DNA of 64,000 nt from Glaciihabitans arcticus. GTDB taxonomy: Bacteria; Actinomycetota; Actinomycetes; Actinomycetales; Microbacteriaceae. Each line of letters begins with the position of its first letter. Position 1 is the stretch's first letter. A model generated the notes under the pieces. The model was given only the letters and a program-made list of their open reading frames with translations. It did not search any database and was not told the origin of the DNA. Shown here one piece after another: positions 28,239 through 37,862 of this stretch. Both the position numbers and the translations under genes were made by a program. The stretch lies in NCBI RefSeq assembly GCF_004310685.1, contig NZ_SISG01000001.1:1-64000 (forward strand). The letters are read 5' to 3'.

Positions 28239-29830
<1,592 letters not shown>

Positions 29831-29836
29831 GGCTTC

Positions 29837-29842
29837 ACTCTA
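29837..29842 (-). promoter_or_regulatory. -10 element of accD (leaderless)
   Basis: TAGAGT on the minus strand, then six bases, then the accD GTG. It faces away from the birA -10 52 bp further right. Confidence 0.5.
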
Positions 29843-29894
29843 CTGGCCGACTCACGGGCCGGTCCGTTGGCGGATATCTACAGGAATGTGGCCC

Positions 29895-29900
29895 TAGCCT
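29895..29900 (+). promoter_or_regulatory. -10 element of birA (leaderless)
   Basis: TAGCCT followed by six bases and the birA ATG at 29907. Shares the 76-bp divergent region with accD, giving a simple way to co-express carboxylase and biotin ligase. Confidence 0.5.
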
Positions 29901-29906
29901 TGCAGG

Positions 29907-30710
29907 ATGGAGCTTCCGCGCAGCCTCGCCTCGGCGACAGCCCTCGAGATCCTGCCCGTCGCGGGATCGACCAACGACGAGCTCGTGGGCCGTGCGGCGG
30001 ACCTGCCCGAATTCTCCGTCGTCGTGACCGACAACCAGACCGCGGGGCGAGGCCGCCTCGGCCGGGAGTGGATCGCACCGCCCGGTGCAGCCCTCGCGGT
30101 CTCGGTCCTCCTGCGCCCCGTGCTTCCCCATGGCGAACCCCTCGCGCTCGAGCACTACGGCTGGCTCCCGCTGATCTCGGGGCTCGCGATGGCGCGCGCC
30201 GTTGCATCCCTTCTGCCACAGGGGGAGGAGCGGGTCGGCCTGAAGTGGCCCAACGACGTGCAGGTGAACGGCGCGAAGGTGTGCGGGATCCTCGCCGAAT
30301 TACTGCCGACCGCCGACGCCGTGGTCATCGGCGCCGGGCTCAACGTGTCGATGACGCGTGAGCAGCTGCCGATCCCGACCGCGACCTCGCTCGCCCTCTC
30401 CGGTGCCACCCTCTCCGGCGATGAGCTGGTGGATGCCGCGCTCTCCCGCTACCTCGACGAACTCCGCTCGCTCTACACGGGTTTTGTGCGCCTCGGGGCG
30501 GACGCAGAGGGCAGTGGCCTGCTCGAACTGCTCACCGAGCGCTGCACCACTCTCGGGAAGGAGGTGCTTGTGCACCTCCCCGGGGGTGACGAGCTCCGCG
30601 GCACCGCGACCAGCATCGATCGCGCGGGGCGCCTCGTCGTACGCGGGTCACGGGATGGCCACTCCTCGGCTGTCGCCGCCGGTGACGTGACGCATGTGCG
30701 GTATGAATGA
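29907..30710 (+). CDS. birA: Biotin--[acetyl-CoA-carboxylase] ligase
   Basis: Attaches biotin to the BCCP lysine of AccA; 267 aa. The class I form without an N-terminal DNA-binding domain: the protein opens directly with the catalytic fold (AGSTNDELVG, DNQTAGRGRLGREWIAPPGA with the biotinyl-AMP loop, LKWPNDVQVNGAKVCGILAE) and ends with the SH3-like C-terminal domain. It therefore should not act as a repressor. A PH-domain protein follows after three bases. Confidence 0.95.
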   Translation: MELPRSLASATALEILPVAGSTNDELVGRAADLPEFSVVVTDNQTAGRGRLGREWIAPPGAALAVSVLLRPVLPHGEPLALEHYGWLPLISGLAMARAVASLLPQGEERVGLKWPNDVQVNGAKVCGILAELLPTADAVVIGAGLNVSMTREQLPIPTATSLALSGATLSGDELVDAALSRYLDELRSLYTGFVRLGADAEGSGLLELLTERCTTLGKEVLVHLPGGDELRGTATSIDRAGRLVVRGSRDGHSSAVAAGDVTHVRYE

Positions 30711-30713
30711 GGC

Positions 30714-31250
30714 ATGTCGACTGAGGCGAGGGTTCCGGAGGTGGTCGTCGCGCGGCTGCGCCCGCACGCCCGCGCCCTGACCTGGCCGAGCCTCGCCCTG
30801 TTCGCCATCGTCGGTGCCTTCTTCTATTTCTTCGGCAGCTTCGCCGAGCTGTGGGCGAATCTCGCGGTCCTGGGTGCTGCGGTGCTCGCGCTGCTGCTGT
30901 TCTGGATGCTGCCGCTGCTCAGCTGGCTCGGCCGCCACTACACGATCACCACCCGTCGGATTGTGTTGCGCAGCGGGTTCTTCCTGCGCGTGCGGCAGGA
31001 GCTGCTGCACAGTCGCGGCTACGACGTCACGGTGCGCAAGAACGCCCTGCAGAGCATGTTCCGCAGCGGCGACGTGGAGATCAACACGGGGCTCGACCAC
31101 CCGGTTGTGCTGCGCGATGTGCCCGACGCCGATCTCGTCCAGTCGGCGCTGCACGACCTGATGGAGGCGAGTATCAACCCTGTTGCTGCACGTCGGCAGC
31201 AGGAGCAGTCGATCCAGCGGGACGAGACCACCCGATGGGGCGAACGCTGA
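30714..31250 (+). CDS. Membrane protein with bacterial PH domain (DUF304/bPH2)
   Basis: 178 aa. Two N-terminal transmembrane helices (about 22-42 and 48-70) are followed by a bPH2 domain (YTITTRRIVLRSGFFLRVRQ, about 80-99, then a beta-rich part with GDVEIN). Such proteins sit behind birA in many actinobacteria; their ligand and role are unknown. The last 77 bases overlap, tail to tail, the end of the gtrA-like gene on the other strand. Confidence 0.85.
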   Translation: MSTEARVPEVVVARLRPHARALTWPSLALFAIVGAFFYFFGSFAELWANLAVLGAAVLALLLFWMLPLLSWLGRHYTITTRRIVLRSGFFLRVRQELLHSRGYDVTVRKNALQSMFRSGDVEINTGLDHPVVLRDVPDADLVQSALHDLMEASINPVAARRQQEQSIQRDETTRWGER

Positions 31251-31686
31251 CCCTCTCGCTTCCGCGAAGGGCGCTGAAGACCCACAGCCGGTAGAGCGTG
31301 AAGCGGAACGCCGTGCCGAGACCCAGGCCGATGACGTTGGTCGCGATGTTGTCGGCGAGCACCGAGGTGAAGCCGAGGGCGTAGTGCGAGACCCACAGGC
31401 AGCCGAGGCTGATGAGCATGCCGCCGACACTCACCACGGCGAACTCGATTCCCTCGCGCAGCCAGTGGCGGCGGCCGACGCTCGCGAACGTCCAGTGCCG
31501 GTTGCCCAACCAGTTGGCGACGATGGCGAGGCTCGTGGAGATGATCTTCGCGACGAGCGGTCCCTCGTGCAGGGTGTCGGCGCTCAGCACGGTCAGCACG
31601 AGCGCGTTGAACACCGAGACGTCGATGACGAGCCCCACGAGGCCGACAAGACCAAAACGGGTGAGCTGGGCCAGCAGTGCGCGCAT
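31174..31686 (-). CDS. GtrA-family membrane protein
   Basis: 170 aa with four transmembrane helices; the N-terminal FGLVGLVGLVIDVSVFNAL, the mid segment ATNVIGLGLGTAFRFTLYRLWVF and the NRHWTF motif are GtrA hallmarks. In the family these proteins help flip or present polyprenyl-phosphate-linked sugars for wall glycan or O-antigen decoration. In mycobacteria-like genomes they support arabinan assembly. Start ATG 31686. The final ~20 residues are polar and lie in the overlap with the PH-domain gene. Confidence 0.88.
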   Translation of the reverse strand: MRALLAQLTRFGLVGLVGLVIDVSVFNALVLTVLSADTLHEGPLVAKIISTSLAIVANWLGNRHWTFASVGRRHWLREGIEFAVVSVGGMLISLGCLWVSHYALGFTSVLADNIATNVIGLGLGTAFRFTLYRLWVFSALRGSERVSVRPIGWSRPAGSTAPAADVQQQG

Positions 31687-31733
31687 GCATCCGTCCGGTC
31701 GATAGGCGAGAATAGGGGTTTGTAGCGGTTGGC

Positions 31734-31741
31734 AGTCTAAT
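31734..31741. promoter_or_regulatory. Possible shared divergent -10 for gtrA-like gene and purK
   Basis: AGTCTAAT reads as TAGACT on the minus strand (31734-31739) and TCTAAT on the plus strand (31736-31741). purK would then have a ~50-base leader with a ribosome site (GAAAGG). A second minus-strand hexamer TATTCT (31708-31713) is closer to gtrA and may be its main promoter. Confidence 0.35.
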
Positions 31742-31795
31742 CGCCGCAACCAGACCCTTCGCTGAGTGCCGCTCGGCCCGCCCGAAAGGCAGCAG

Positions 31796-32914
31796 ATGAC
31801 CTTCACTGTCGGAGTTATCGGTGGCGGCCAGCTCGCCCGCATGATGATCCCCGCCGCCGTCAACCTCGGCATCGACATCCGTGTGCTCGCCGAAAACGAA
31901 GGAGAATCAGCCGATTTAGCCGTTTCAATGCTCGGTCGGGCCGATTCTGAGGCTGATGTCCTTCGTTTTGCGCAGGGGGTCGACGTGGTGACCTTCGACC
32001 ACGAGCACGTGCCGCAGCCGATCCTCAAAGCGCTCGTGGGCGCGGGCGTGCGGGTGCATCCCGGCCCTGATGCCCTCCTCTACGCCCAGGACAAGCTGCT
32101 GATGCGCGAGAAGCTGAGCGCTCTCGGCCTTCCGGTGCCCGATTGGGCCCGCGTCGCCGATGAGTCGGAGCTCGCCGCCTTCCTCGCCGAGCATGGCGGC
32201 ATGGGTGTGCTCAAGACGCCCCGCGGCGGCTACGACGGCAAGGGCGTTCGCGTTGTGCGCGCCGCGAGCGAGGCCGCCGACTGGTTCGCCGCCGGTGACC
32301 CGCTTCTTGTGGAGGAGCTCGTCGAGTTCCGTCGCGAGCTCGCGCAGCTCGTCGCCCGCCGCCCGTCGGGCGAGATCGCGCTCTGGCCGGTCGTCGAGAC
32401 CGTGCAGCGCGACGGCGTGTGCGCAGAGGTCATCGCTCCGGCCCCGAACTCCGCCGGCCGTATCGCCGACGTCGCAGCCGATATCGCGACCACCGTGGCC
32501 GAGTCCCTCGGCGTGACGGGTGTGCTCGCGGTTGAACTCTTTGAGACGACGGATGACCGGCTCCTCATCAACGAACTGGCCATGCGTCCGCACAACACCG
32601 GTCACTTCTCGCTCGATGGTTCGACAACCAGCCAGTTCGAGCAGCACCTCCGGGCCGTGCTCGACCTTCCGCTTGGCGCTACCGGAAGCCGGGAGCCGTG
32701 GAGCGTAATGGTCAACATTTTGGGTGGCCCACCCGCCGAGCTCCTCGCCCAGCAGACCGCCATGGCGATGGAGTCGCAGCCGACCGTCAAGTTCCACAAC
32801 TACGGCAAGGCACCCCGCCCCGGGCGCAAGGTCGGCCACGTCACGGCAGGCGGTGACGACCTCGACGAGGTGGTGTACCGCGCGCGTGCCGCGGCAGCTT
32901 TTTTCGAGGACTGA
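31796..32914 (+). CDS. purK: 5-(carboxyamino)imidazole ribonucleotide synthase
   Basis: ATP-grasp enzyme of purine synthesis: AIR plus bicarbonate plus ATP gives N5-CAIR. 372 aa, starting with the Rossmann-like [15 protein letters not shown]-grasp motifs [26 protein letters not shown] and [13 protein letters not shown] are intact. ATG 31796 is preferred because AAAGG precedes it; the in-frame GTG at 31766 would only add a tail rich in Pro/Arg. purE follows eight bases after the stop. Confidence 0.95.
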   Translation: MTFTVGVIGGGQLARMMIPAAVNLGIDIRVLAENEGESADLAVSMLGRADSEADVLRFAQGVDVVTFDHEHVPQPILKALVGAGVRVHPGPDALLYAQDKLLMREKLSALGLPVPDWARVADESELAAFLAEHGGMGVLKTPRGGYDGKGVRVVRAASEAADWFAAGDPLLVEELVEFRRELAQLVARRPSGEIALWPVVETVQRDGVCAEVIAPAPNSAGRIADVAADIATTVAESLGVTGVLAVELFETTDDRLLINELAMRPHNTGHFSLDGSTTSQFEQHLRAVLDLPLGATGSREPWSVMVNILGGPPAELLAQQTAMAMESQPTVKFHNYGKAPRPGRKVGHVTAGGDDLDEVVYRARAAAAFFED

Positions 32915-32922
32915 GACGTACC

Positions 32923-33426
32923 ATGGTCACCGTGCCTAGCCCCCTCGTCGCCGTTGTAATGGGATCCGACTCCGATTGGAGCGTGATGGCGGACGCCGCC
33001 GCGGCCCTCACCGAGTTCGGTATCGGCCACGAAGTCGAGGTCGTTTCCGCCCATCGCACACCCGAGCGGATGATCGCGTTCGGACGTGAGGCTGCGGCCC
33101 GGGGCATCCGGGTCATCATCGCCGGAGCGGGCGGTGCCGCGCACCTGCCGGGCATGCTCGCGTCGGTGACCACCCTGCCCGTGATCGGCGTGCCCGTCGC
33201 CCTCGCGAGGCTGGACGGCCTCGACTCCCTGCTCTCGATCGTGCAGATGCCGGCGGGCGTTCCGGTCGCCACCGTGTCGATCAACGGTGCACGCAACGCG
33301 GGCCTGCTCGCCGCGCGCATCCTCTCCACCAGCGACAACGCGCTCGCCGACGCGCTCTCGACGTACGCGAGGAGCCTCGAGCAGATGGTTGCCGACAAGA
33401 ACGCGGCGCTGCAGAAGAGCCTGTGA
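32923..33426 (+). CDS. purE: N5-carboxyaminoimidazole ribonucleotide mutase
   Basis: Class I PurE, 167 aa, converting N5-CAIR to CAIR. The catalytic loop [12 protein letters not shown] is at about 10-21, with SAHRTPERM containing the active-site His, and [12 protein letters not shown]. Co-transcribed with purK; the next gene begins within its stop codon (GTGA), an unusual coupling of a purine gene to a wall-assembly gene that also occurs in other actinobacteria. Confidence 0.96.
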   Translation: MVTVPSPLVAVVMGSDSDWSVMADAAAALTEFGIGHEVEVVSAHRTPERMIAFGREAAARGIRVIIAGAGGAAHLPGMLASVTTLPVIGVPVALARLDGLDSLLSIVQMPAGVPVATVSINGARNAGLLAARILSTSDNALADALSTYARSLEQMVADKNAALQKSL

Positions 33427-34778
33427 CGACGACGAATCCGGTCCGGTTTCCGGACACGAGCTCACGCGAGGGGATGACCCGTCGCGGCTGGTGGCTTGTC
33501 GTCCTCAACTTCCTGATCCCCGGCTCTGCGCAGCTGCTCGCGGGCAACCGCCGGCTCGGACGCTTCGCGGTCGGCGCGACCTTCACCCTGTGGGCTGTGC
33601 TGCTGGTCGCGGTGATCCTCTGGTTCGCGGCTCGATTCGTTGTGCTCACGATCGCCACGAACTCGATCGCCCTCACCGTCGCGCAGGTCGTGCTCCTCTT
33701 CTACGGGGTGCTGTGGGTCGTGCTCACCCTGGATACGCTGCGCCTCGTGCGTCTGGTGCGCACCGCTCCGGTGGCTCGCGGCTTCATCGCGGGCATCGCG
33801 GCCCTTGTGCTGGTGGGCCTCGTCAGTTCCGCAGGCTATGGCGTCGTGGTGACCGGAACGGCTCGAGGCCTTTTAGGCGACGTGTTTTCGGGGACCACCA
33901 TCGCACCACCGGTAGAGGGGCGCTACAACATTCTCGTGCTCGGTGGCGATGCAGGCGAGGACCGCATGGGCCTGCGCCCCGACAGCATCTCCATCATGAG
34001 CATCGACGCGGCCTCGGGTGCGGCGACCATGATCGGCATCCCACGCAACCTCCAGCGCGTGACCTTCGCCGAGGATTCGCCGATGCACGAGGTCTTTCCA
34101 ACCGGCTATGACTGCGGCCCCGAATGCCTCGTGAGCTACCTGTACACCTACGGCGAGGAGCACGCCGACCTCTACCCGGACGCGCTCGACAACAGCAGTC
34201 ACGCGGGCATCGAGGCGATGCGGGATGCAGCGGAATCGGTGACCGGGCTGGAATTGCAGTACTACGTGCTCATCGACATGGCCGGCTTCAAGAACCTGAT
34301 CGATGCTCTGGGTGGCATCGACGTCGTCTCGCCCAACCGCTACCCGATCGGCGGCAGCGACGGTTCGGATGAACCTGAGGCACCGCCCGTCGACTGGATT
34401 CCCAAGGGCGAGGTGCACCTGAGCGGCTACTCGGCGCTCTGGTACGCGCGAGCCCGCCACGGGTTCACCGACTACGACCGCATGCAGCGCCAGCGCCAGG
34501 TGCAGGAGGCGATCCTCGCGCAGGCGGAGCCCGCGACGATCCTCGCCAAGTTCCAGGCGGTGGCGCAGGCGTCATCCGAGGCCGCGTCCACCGACATCCC
34601 GCAGGGAATGCTGCCCTATTTCGTCGAGCTCGCGGGCAAGGCCAAGTCGCAGCCGATCACGTCACTCAACCTGGTTCCGGAGGCGGGGGTGAACGTCATC
34701 CACCCCGATTTCGTGTCGATCCACCAGATGGTGCAGGATGCGCTCAGCAGCTCGACGCCAACGCCCGACCCCCAGTAA
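33423..34778 (+). CDS. LytR-CpsA-Psr family phosphotransferase
   Basis: LCP proteins transfer undecaprenyl-phosphate-linked glycans such as teichoic acids, capsule or arabinogalactan to peptidoglycan. 451 aa; four hydrophobic segments (about 22-125) where the common form has one, then the extracellular LCP domain with [20 protein letters not shown] (lipid/pyrophosphate Arg and Asp), IGIPRNLQ, and [20 protein letters not shown] near the end of the domain. It opens the polysaccharide region and stops directly against the converging glycosyltransferase gene. Confidence 0.93.
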   Translation: MTTTNPVRFPDTSSREGMTRRGWWLVVLNFLIPGSAQLLAGNRRLGRFAVGATFTLWAVLLVAVILWFAARFVVLTIATNSIALTVAQVVLLFYGVLWVVLTLDTLRLVRLVRTAPVARGFIAGIAALVLVGLVSSAGYGVVVTGTARGLLGDVFSGTTIAPPVEGRYNILVLGGDAGEDRMGLRPDSISIMSIDAASGAATMIGIPRNLQRVTFAEDSPMHEVFPTGYDCGPECLVSYLYTYGEEHADLYPDALDNSSHAGIEAMRDAAESVTGLELQYYVLIDMAGFKNLIDALGGIDVVSPNRYPIGGSDGSDEPEAPPVDWIPKGEVHLSGYSALWYARARHGFTDYDRMQRQRQVQEAILAQAEPATILAKFQAVAQASSEAASTDIPQGMLPYFVELAGKAKSQPITSLNLVPEAGVNVIHPDFVSIHQMVQDALSSSTPTPDPQ

Positions 34779-35921
34779 CTACAGGTCGGCGTGCAGCTGC
34801 CAGACCTTCTCGGCGGCGGCCTGCCAGGTGAAGAGACCGGCGCGATCACGACCGTAGGTGCCGAGGCGCTGCTGCAGGTCGTGGTCGTGCGCGACGTGGT
34901 TGATCGCGTCGAGCAGGCGCTGCGGGTAGCCGTCGCCCTCGAGCTCGACTCCGTAGCCTGCTTCGCCCGCGACCTCGACGAGCGCGGGTGCGTCCGAGTG
35001 CACAACGGGAGTGCCGAAGTGGAACGCCTCGAGCATCGGCAGGCCGAAGCCCTCAGCGAGCGTCGGGAAGACGAGCATCACCGCGCGGTCGAGGACCACG
35101 GAGAGGTCCTCGTCGCTCAGGGCGCCGAGAGCGCGCACGCGTCCCTCGGGCAGACCGGCCTCGGCGGCGGCCGCGGAGACGGAGCCATCGCCCTCTTCCG
35201 CCTCGGAGTCGGGTCCGACCACGAGCAGCGGAAGGTCAGTGGCTCCGGGCAGCGCGAGGGCCGCGAGCAGCTGGTCGATTCCGCGGCGTGACTCGAGCCC
35301 GCCGATGGTGAGCAGGTAGCGGTCGGGGAGGCCCAGGCGGGCGGCACGGGCATCCGCATCGGGCTGCACGGTGAGGCGGGAACCGACGGCCCCGCCGACA
35401 ACGCGGAGGCGATCGCCGAAGTCGTGGATCTCGCTCAGCTGCACGGCGACGGCGTGGGTCGGAACCACAACGGCGTCGGCGTACTTGAAGGCACGTTGTG
35501 CCATGGCCTTGTGCCAGGCGACGCGGCGGGCGGGCAGCGAGTCGGGGTGCGTCCAGGCCACGACGTCGTGGATGGTGACCGCGATCTGGTGGCCGTCGTG
35601 CAGGCGGTCGTGACGGGAGAGTGGGGCGAGCAGGCTCGGAGCGTGGATCATTCCGCCGCCGGGAACCCGTGTGAAGCCGTGCTGCCAGGCCGTCACGAGC
35701 TCGCGACGGGCGAGGCTCGACTTGTACAGACCCTTGAGCCCCGGGAGCCGGTCGCCGATGACGTTGTACTCGGGCTCGGTCGACGCTGCGACGATGCCCT
35801 CGACCGTGCAGTTCAGGGGAGCGTGCACGATGAGGGCGCGGGCGAGTTCCTCGGTGTAGCGCGAGATGCCGTTCGGCACCGGCGCGAGCATGTCGTCGAG
35901 AATGATGCGCAGGGTTGTCAT
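34779..35921 (-). CDS. Glycosyltransferase family 4
   Basis: 380 aa, GT-B fold. N-terminal acceptor domain begins RIILDDMLAPVPNGISRYTE; the C-terminal nucleotide-sugar domain has GGLESRRGIDQLL and the retaining GT4 motif PTLAEGFGLPMLEAF (E-x7-E). Its start overlaps the rmlD stop (ATGA), so it is the last gene of an rmlB-rmlD-GT operon and may use dTDP-rhamnose, which is inference only. Downstream it abuts the LCP gene stop with no spacer. Confidence 0.9.
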   Translation of the reverse strand: MTTLRIILDDMLAPVPNGISRYTEELARALIVHAPLNCTVEGIVAASTEPEYNVIGDRLPGLKGLYKSSLARRELVTAWQHGFTRVPGGGMIHAPSLLAPLSRHDRLHDGHQIAVTIHDVVAWTHPDSLPARRVAWHKAMAQRAFKYADAVVVPTHAVAVQLSEIHDFGDRLRVVGGAVGSRLTVQPDADARAARLGLPDRYLLTIGGLESRRGIDQLLAALALPGATDLPLLVVGPDSEAEEGDGSVSAAAAEAGLPEGRVRALGALSDEDLSVVLDRAVMLVFPTLAEGFGLPMLEAFHFGTPVVHSDAPALVEVAGEAGYGVELEGDGYPQRLLDAINHVAHDHDLQQRLGTYGRDRAGLFTWQAAAEKVWQLHADL

Positions 35922-36772
35922 GGTGCTCCCAAAGCTCCTGAGGCGAAGGCGGCGTCCAGGGCGGAACGCCAGTCGCGCATGGGGGTAAGTCCGGCGGCCG
36001 TCCAGGCGTTGTGCCCGAGCACAGAGTACGCGGGTCTCGGGGCCGGGCGCGTGAACTGCGAGCTGTCTGTGGGTGTGACGCGCTCGGGATCGAGCCCGGC
36101 GCGCTCGAAGATGGCGCGCGCGAAGTCGAACCAGCTCGCCTGTCCGGCGTTGGTGCCGTGCCAGGTTCCGTTCGGCACGCCCGAGTCGAGCAGGCGCACG
36201 GTCTGCTCGGCGAGGTCGCGGGTGAAGGTCGGCTGCCCGACCTGGTCGGCCACGACCGACAGTGTTTCGCGCTCGGTGGCGAGGCGCAGGATGGTCTTCG
36301 CGAAGTTGCCGCCCCCTGCTCCATAGAGCCAGGCGGTGCGGATGACGTGACTGCGCGCACCGTTCGCCTCGCGCACGAGTCGCTCGCCTTCGGCCTTGCC
36401 GCGCCCGTACGCGGAGACGGGGGCCAGCGGGTGATCCTCGGCGTAGGGCTCCGAGGCCGTGCCGTCGAAGACGTAGTCGGTCGAGTACTGCACGAGCGTC
36501 GCGCCGATGGCCGCGGCTGCCGTCGCGAGCACGCCGGCACCCGTCGCGTTCACGAGGGTTGCGGCGGGTTCATCCGTCTCGGCATCATCGACGCGCGTGT
36601 AGGCGGAAGCGTTGAGGATCACGTCGTGACCCGCGACGGCAACGGCGACAGCGGCGGAGTCGGTCACGTCGAGGTCGGCGCGGGTGAGCGCGGTGACCTC
36701 ACGACCATCAAGGGCCGCGACCAGGTCGGTGCCCAGCATTCCGGCTGCGCCGGTGATCAGGTAGCGGGTCAC
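35918..36772 (-). CDS. rmlD: dTDP-4-dehydrorhamnose reductase
   Basis: Last step of dTDP-L-rhamnose synthesis; 284 aa. The NADPH Rossmann motif is ITGAAGMLGTDLV at the N-terminus; YSTDYVFDG and the catalytic Tyr-x3-Lys (SAYGRGKAEGE) follow. GTG 36772 overlaps the rmlB TGA by four bases and places the Rossmann motif at the very start; an in-frame start further upstream would lie inside rmlB. Confidence 0.95.
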   Translation of the reverse strand: MTRYLITGAAGMLGTDLVAALDGREVTALTRADLDVTDSAAVAVAVAGHDVILNASAYTRVDDAETDEPAATLVNATGAGVLATAAAAIGATLVQYSTDYVFDGTASEPYAEDHPLAPVSAYGRGKAEGERLVREANGARSHVIRTAWLYGAGGGNFAKTILRLATERETLSVVADQVGQPTFTRDLAEQTVRLLDSGVPNGTWHGTNAGQASWFDFARAIFERAGLDPERVTPTDSSQFTRPAPRPAYSVLGHNAWTAAGLTPMRDWRSALDAAFASGALGAP

Positions 36773-37752
36773 AGCGCGGCGCGGTCCTTCAGCGGTTCCC
36801 ACCACTCGCGGTTGTCGCGATACCACTGCACCACGTCGGCGAGGCCCTGGGCGAAGGGCACCTGCGGCTCGTAGCCCAGCTCGGCCCGGATCTTGGAGAT
36901 GTCGACGCTGTAGCGCAGGTCGTGGCCGAGGCGGTCGGCGACGCGGTCGACGTACGACCAGTCCTTGCCGGTCGCCTCGAGCAGCATCTCGGTGAGCTCC
37001 TTGTTGGTGAGCTCGGTTCCGCCGCCGATGTTGTAGATCTCCCCGGCCCGACCGCCGACCAGTACCATCGCGATGCCACGGGTGTGGTCGTCGACGTGCA
37101 ACCAGTCGCGGATGTTGTTTCCCTCGCCGTAGAGGGGAACGTGCTTGTCGTCGATCAGGTTCGTGACGAACAGCGGGATGACCTTCTCGGGGAAGTGGAA
37201 GGGGCCGTAGTTGTTCGAGCAGCGGGTGATCGACACGTTGAGGCCGTGGGTGCGGAAGTAGCTGCGCGCGAGCAGGTCGCTGCCGGCCTTCGACGCGGAG
37301 TACGGCGAGTTCGGCTCGAGCGGACGCTGTTCATCCCAGCTGCCCTCGGCGATCGAGCCGTATACCTCGTCGGTGGAGACGTGCACAAAACGCTTGAGGT
37401 TGCTGCGGAGGGCGGCATCCAGCAGCTTCTGCGTGCCGAGCACATTGGTCTCGACGAAGATGCTCGCGTCGCGCACGGAACGGTCGACGTGCGACTCCGC
37501 GGCGAAGTGAACGACCGCGTCAACGGTGGGCAGCAACGCGTCGAGCATGACCTCGTCGCGGATGTCGCCCTGCACGAACCGGTAGCGGGGGGAGTCGGCA
37601 ACCGAGGCGAGATTCTCGAGGTTTCCGGAGTAGGTGAGTGCGTCGAGCACCACCACCTCGGCGCCCTCGAGGCCCGGATACGCGTCTTCGAGCGTGCGTC
37701 GCACGAAGTTGGACCCGATGAATCCGGCGCCGCCGGTGACCAATATCTTCAC
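36769..37752 (-). CDS. rmlB: dTDP-glucose 4,6-dehydratase
   Basis: Second step of dTDP-rhamnose synthesis; 327 aa extended SDR. GGAGFIGSNFVRRTL (NAD site, 7-21), HFAAESHVDRSV, the catalytic VSTDEVYGS with Asp-Glu, and YSASKAGSDL (Tyr/Lys). GTG start six bases after a TAGACT -10. Operon order rmlB-rmlD-glycosyltransferase; rmlC and rmlA are 5 kb to the right on the other strand. Confidence 0.96.
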   Translation of the reverse strand: MKILVTGGAGFIGSNFVRRTLEDAYPGLEGAEVVVLDALTYSGNLENLASVADSPRYRFVQGDIRDEVMLDALLPTVDAVVHFAAESHVDRSVRDASIFVETNVLGTQKLLDAALRSNLKRFVHVSTDEVYGSIAEGSWDEQRPLEPNSPYSASKAGSDLLARSYFRTHGLNVSITRCSNNYGPFHFPEKVIPLFVTNLIDDKHVPLYGEGNNIRDWLHVDDHTRGIAMVLVGGRAGEIYNIGGGTELTNKELTEMLLEATGKDWSYVDRVADRLGHDLRYSVDISKIRAELGYEPQVPFAQGLADVVQWYRDNREWWEPLKDRAAL

Positions 37753-37758
37753 CGCACG

Positions 37759-37764
37759 AGTCTA
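37759..37764 (-). promoter_or_regulatory. -10 element of rmlB (leaderless)
   Basis: TAGACT on the minus strand, six bases, then the rmlB GTG. The divergent protease promoter (CATAAT at 37807-37812) is about 45 bp away. Confidence 0.5.
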
Positions 37765-37862
37765 TCGGGGCCGTTCGGGGGACTGGCGCGTGCGGCCGGG
37801 CACACGCATAATGATCAGAACGGGCGCGTGGGGTGCCCGAAACGACAGCGCCGGGGGGCACC

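Noticed and set aside
37833-37862. An earlier GTG start for the S1 protease
   Set aside because: It would put ten polar residues before the signal peptide, whereas GTG 37863 follows a G-rich ribosome site and gives a normal signal sequence.
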